NCBI GenBank assembly: GCA_019155205.2
Contig: JAHNZQ020000004.1
Coordinates: forward strand, 4,566,131-4,630,130
From: Gracilaria vermiculophylla
Lineage: Eukaryota > Rhodophyta > Florideophyceae > Gracilariales > Gracilariaceae
Direction of reading: 5' to 3'
DNA: 64,000 nt
A program made the position numbers and the translations under genes. This document shows, piece by piece, positions 61,820 through 64,000 of this stretch. The first letter of the stretch is position 1. Every line of letters starts with the position of its first letter. Under the pieces are notes generated by a model. It had not been told where the DNA came from. It did no database searches and saw nothing but the letters and a program-made list of their open reading frames with translations.

Positions 61820-63047
61820 TCATTCCAGTACGAAACTATTTGCCTCTACACTTAAGTGCGGTATGTATGTGTGCAGAATTTGATTGACACCGACCAATCG
61901 AGAACGTACGTTGTGAAGCATTACCACTGTTAACAACATGAGCTTTCTTTCGCCTCGTTCTTCATAAACAAATCGATCCCGGAGCCTTGAAAAGGTAGCC
62001 TTAAATGTGTGCATACCCCATTCACATGCTTGTCGGGCAGAAGTGGCCTGCTCTAAGCGCTTCATGTCCTCACAAGCACCATTCGAAGTAGTCACAGAAT
62101 CCTGCGCAGACATGATCAAGAAAGGGTACCTTGTCTTACAAAATGCAGAATCAACCACACATTGACCCCACATAACTGTCATAGACCTTCTGCAGTTTCG
62201 CATACACTCCACCCCACTCTGCAATTACTGAGTCGTGCATTGCACCAGGTGCATTTAAAGAGCATGCGTTTACTACTCCATTGGGGGCAAAAACCAATAC
62301 ATTGCCTACGTAATGATCATGCGTCCACCAATTATAAAACATGTTCTGTATAGTAAAGTTTCCGCTTTGTTCCAAGTAAATTTTGAGACCATCAGCGGCA
62401 CAGTACACTTCTGAGAGGGCAGGATGTCTTGCTTCAATAGAAATTTGATACTGTTTGACTACTTCTGCAGACGGCATACGAATTGCGGCATACTGATCAG
62501 ATCGAAAAACTTTAAAAAGTATTCTTCTGCCAAACCGTATAAACAAGAAGCACAAAGAACCAGTGACACCGAATAAAATGCACAGAACAAATTCCGCTCC
62601 TCGCCTTCTATGCCAATCCAGCAAAAGACCAAGGCATTGAGTTGCTGTCATACATCTTGGAAATCCAGAGTTAATGGTCCGTTTCAAAATGCGAATTTAA
62701 CCATCATCAGAGTACGGTGTATATAGGTTATACTTTGGTTCGAACTTACGCAGAAGATATCGGAAACTAGGGTGGTCGAAACCTGTGAGAGTAGTGAGTG
62801 ACTGATTACATCCGCTTTAGAATAAATGTGAAAAGGCATAATGTTTTAGTTGCTGTAGAGCAATTCTGGTTACTTTTCGCTGTCGCCTTCGGCCTCTCTC
62901 TAGGTAGATACGACGAATAACTTTTTTTGTGAAATATCTTTTTCTCAGAGGAAGATATACCATGACTAAAGACAAGAAATTCATATTCCTTGCGACTGTT
63001 GTCTTATATGATTGAAGCATGTTAGTGTTAGCTGAGGCTTTCTGCAT
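61820..63047 (-). pseudogene. PIF/Harbinger-like DDE transposase with frameshift
   Basis: Minus-strand pieces: 63047-62817 (basic N-terminus, RRIYLERGRRRQRKV), then through a stop QSLTTLTGFDHPSFRYLLRKF with FEPKYNLYTPYSDDG, then 62687-62151 with VLCILFGVTGSLCFLFIRFG, CAADGLKIYLEQSG (first aspartate) and NAPGAMHDSVIAEWGG. At about 62155 the frame shifts by one base, and CVVDSAFCKTRYPF (second aspartate) continues to RDRFVYEERGERK and the end at 61820. Intact, it would be around 400 residues and cut DNA as a DDE nuclease. Two stops and the shift make it inactive. Confidence 0.82.
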
Positions 63048-63349
63048 TAGTATTTCTGAGCAACGTACGGGACGGTGTAATATGAATAAGACAAAATGAG
63101 CTGAGACAGATGTAGCCTGCCATGCGGTGTCTTGGTGGGTGATGCAATCAGGATCCTACGCATCGTAGTTGGAGAAAGGCCAAGTAAAAGCGTTTAGGCA
63201 ACGGCCGCAATGATTTGGCGCCAAAACCAGTGAATGCTGCTGCACAAACTGTGATTTCAGAAGAGGACAGATGCTGTGCTGTGGTCGCAAGTTTTTGGGC
63301 CGTACTTAATTGCTGCTGTAGGAAATTAAGATTTCAGGAGTGCTCCATC

Positions 63350-63464
63350 ACCCGCACAAGGAAACTAAAATAAAATTAAAATTTTACCATCTCTCAAGGA
63401 TACTGTAACGCACTCGGGCAGAATAATGCACCACGTGGCTCAGTTAATAAAATACGAGCCCTCC
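63350..63464 (+). repeat. LTR copy, second part (continues from 59449)
   Basis: It resumes the 553-bp family after the Harbinger insertion (ACCCGCACAAGG..., then the conserved GATACTGTAACGCAC, GCACCACGTGGC and CGAGCCCTCC), and is again interrupted at TTA by the MITE at 63468. The last bases of the window after 63988 (GGGCTATCACGC) should be its continuation. Confidence 0.82.
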
Positions 63465-63467
63465 TTA

Positions 63468-63985
63468 GAGCACCTCTATCACTAGAGCTACAAAACTAAA
63501 ATGCTAAGTTTTTAACACTCACGCAGCTCTATCGTGTAGTATATATGCAATTTTTGGTTGTATAGATGTAAAATCAGTTCTATATCGACTCCGATTTGGA
63601 AATAGTTTTAACATTATACCACTATACATCAGCCTATCAAGTAGGGACAGGTTTGCACGTGTATCCGCCGGGAATGAACTCCCGCCAAATTAATTTCGCT
63701 CGTTCGCCTTCAAGGGGATACCTCGAAGCGACNNNNNNNNNNNNNNNNNNNNNNNNNNNNNNNNNNNNNNNNNNNNNNNNNNNNNNNNNNNNNNNNNNNN
63801 NNNNNNNNNNNNNNNNNNNNNNNNNNNNNNNNCAACGCTATACTTCTGTCCAATCGTGGACAGCCATGGTGATACACTCGTAAATTTAGCTTTTCACCGA
63901 TAGAGTTGCGCATGCCTTCTGCCTTGCTAAATGGCTAATATTTGGCTTTTAACTTTTTCAATTATCCTCAACGATAGAGGTGCTC
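63468..63985. mobile_element. Harbinger-type MITE nested in the same LTR
   Basis: Perfect 13-bp inverted repeats GAGCACCTCTATC (63468-63480; inverted 63973-63985) and perfect TTA target duplications (63465-63467, 63986-63988). The ends resemble those of Harbinger-like element 2 (GGAGCACTCC), so that family may have mobilised it. No coding capacity is visible; a 100-N gap (63733-63832) leaves its true length open. Confidence 0.85.
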
Positions 63986-64000
63986 TTAGGGCTATCACGC

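Larger units (their letters stand above)
59450..63346 (+). mobile_element. PIF/Harbinger-like element 2
   Basis: The 3897-bp element has perfect 17-bp terminal inverted repeats, GGAGCACTCCTGAAATC (59450-59466 and inverted at 63330-63346). The flanking triplets are ATT (59447-59449) and ATC (63347-63349); other LTR copies show the uninterrupted site as AATTACC, so a 3-bp duplication with one later change is the simplest reading, as expected for PIF/Harbinger. It carries a SANT-like/coiled-coil gene (+) and a DDE transposase (-), convergent. Confidence 0.9.

Noticed and set aside
63468..63985. A gene spanning the unknown-base gap near the window end
   Set aside because: The open frames there are created by reading through the N run; the segment is a MITE bounded by inverted repeats and TTA duplications.
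1..64000. tRNA or rRNA genes
   Set aside because: No cloverleaf with A and B boxes and no conserved rRNA segment was recognised by eye; a tRNAscan or Rfam run would be needed to exclude them fully.

Overview
The window is nuclear DNA from a eukaryote. Protein genes have GT-AG introns of about 70-108 bp (four could be placed by frame). One gene encodes a mitochondrial ribosomal protein, and the rest of the window is LTR retrotransposons and eukaryotic DNA transposons. Mostly intronless, closely packed genes next to large tracts of broken transposons fit a red alga (a Chondrus- or Gracilaria-like florideophyte) best. That assignment is inference and has not been tested by any search.

Layout. 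1-2.2 kb: a solo LTR and unassigned sequence. 2.2-5.3 kb: a spliced F-box/leucine-rich-like gene and a divergent alpha/beta hydrolase. About 5.9-28.2 kb: a strikingly GC-rich gene island holding, in order, a tiny two-exon mitochondrial-type membrane protein (+), a multiple inositol polyphosphate phosphatase (+), a spliced glyoxalase/VOC protein (-), an APH/choline-kinase-fold kinase (+), a C2H2 zinc-finger protein (-), a mitochondrial-type rhomboid protease with a 70-bp intron (+), an acidic-tailed hypothetical protein (+), mitochondrial uL4 (-), a CLC chloride/proton exchanger (+), a diacylglycerol/sphingosine-kinase-family lipid kinase (-), a patatin-type triacylglycerol lipase (+) and a small hypothetical protein (+). 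Neighbouring genes are mostly divergent or convergent pairs with short gaps. No operon logic is evident, but lipid handling (lipid kinase and lipase sharing a promoter region) and organelle/membrane functions recur.

28.2-64 kb: a transposon graveyard with recoverable nesting. Two Tc1/mariner copies (28240-29517 and 37789-39069) flank a degenerate PIF/Harbinger-like element, into which a Ty1/copia element (30491-34770, 134-bp LTRs, TSD GTCCG) has inserted. A piggyBac-like element (39162-41488) follows, with a related MITE at 49042-49420. A Ty3/gypsy element on the minus strand (about 42.2-49.0 kb) is interrupted by two solo LTRs in opposite orientations (45252-45804 and 45858-46409). Taking these out with their target duplications leaves the gypsy frame continuous. 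Remnants of a copia-like gag and of a second gypsy element (gag to protease) lie at 50.3-53.8 kb. Further copies of the 553-bp LTR lie at 53997-54533, 55802-56260 and 59070 onward; the last is split by a 3.9-kb PIF/Harbinger element (59450-63346, perfect 17-bp TIRs) and again by a MITE (63468-63985). Every transposase or polyprotein examined carries stops, shifts or lost catalytic residues.

Unknown-base gaps are at 13965-13974, 32013-32112 and 63733-63832. No rRNA, tRNA or CRISPR array was recognised. I did not find a clearly new biological system; the least explained structure is a pair of abutting long palindromes at 29536-29670.
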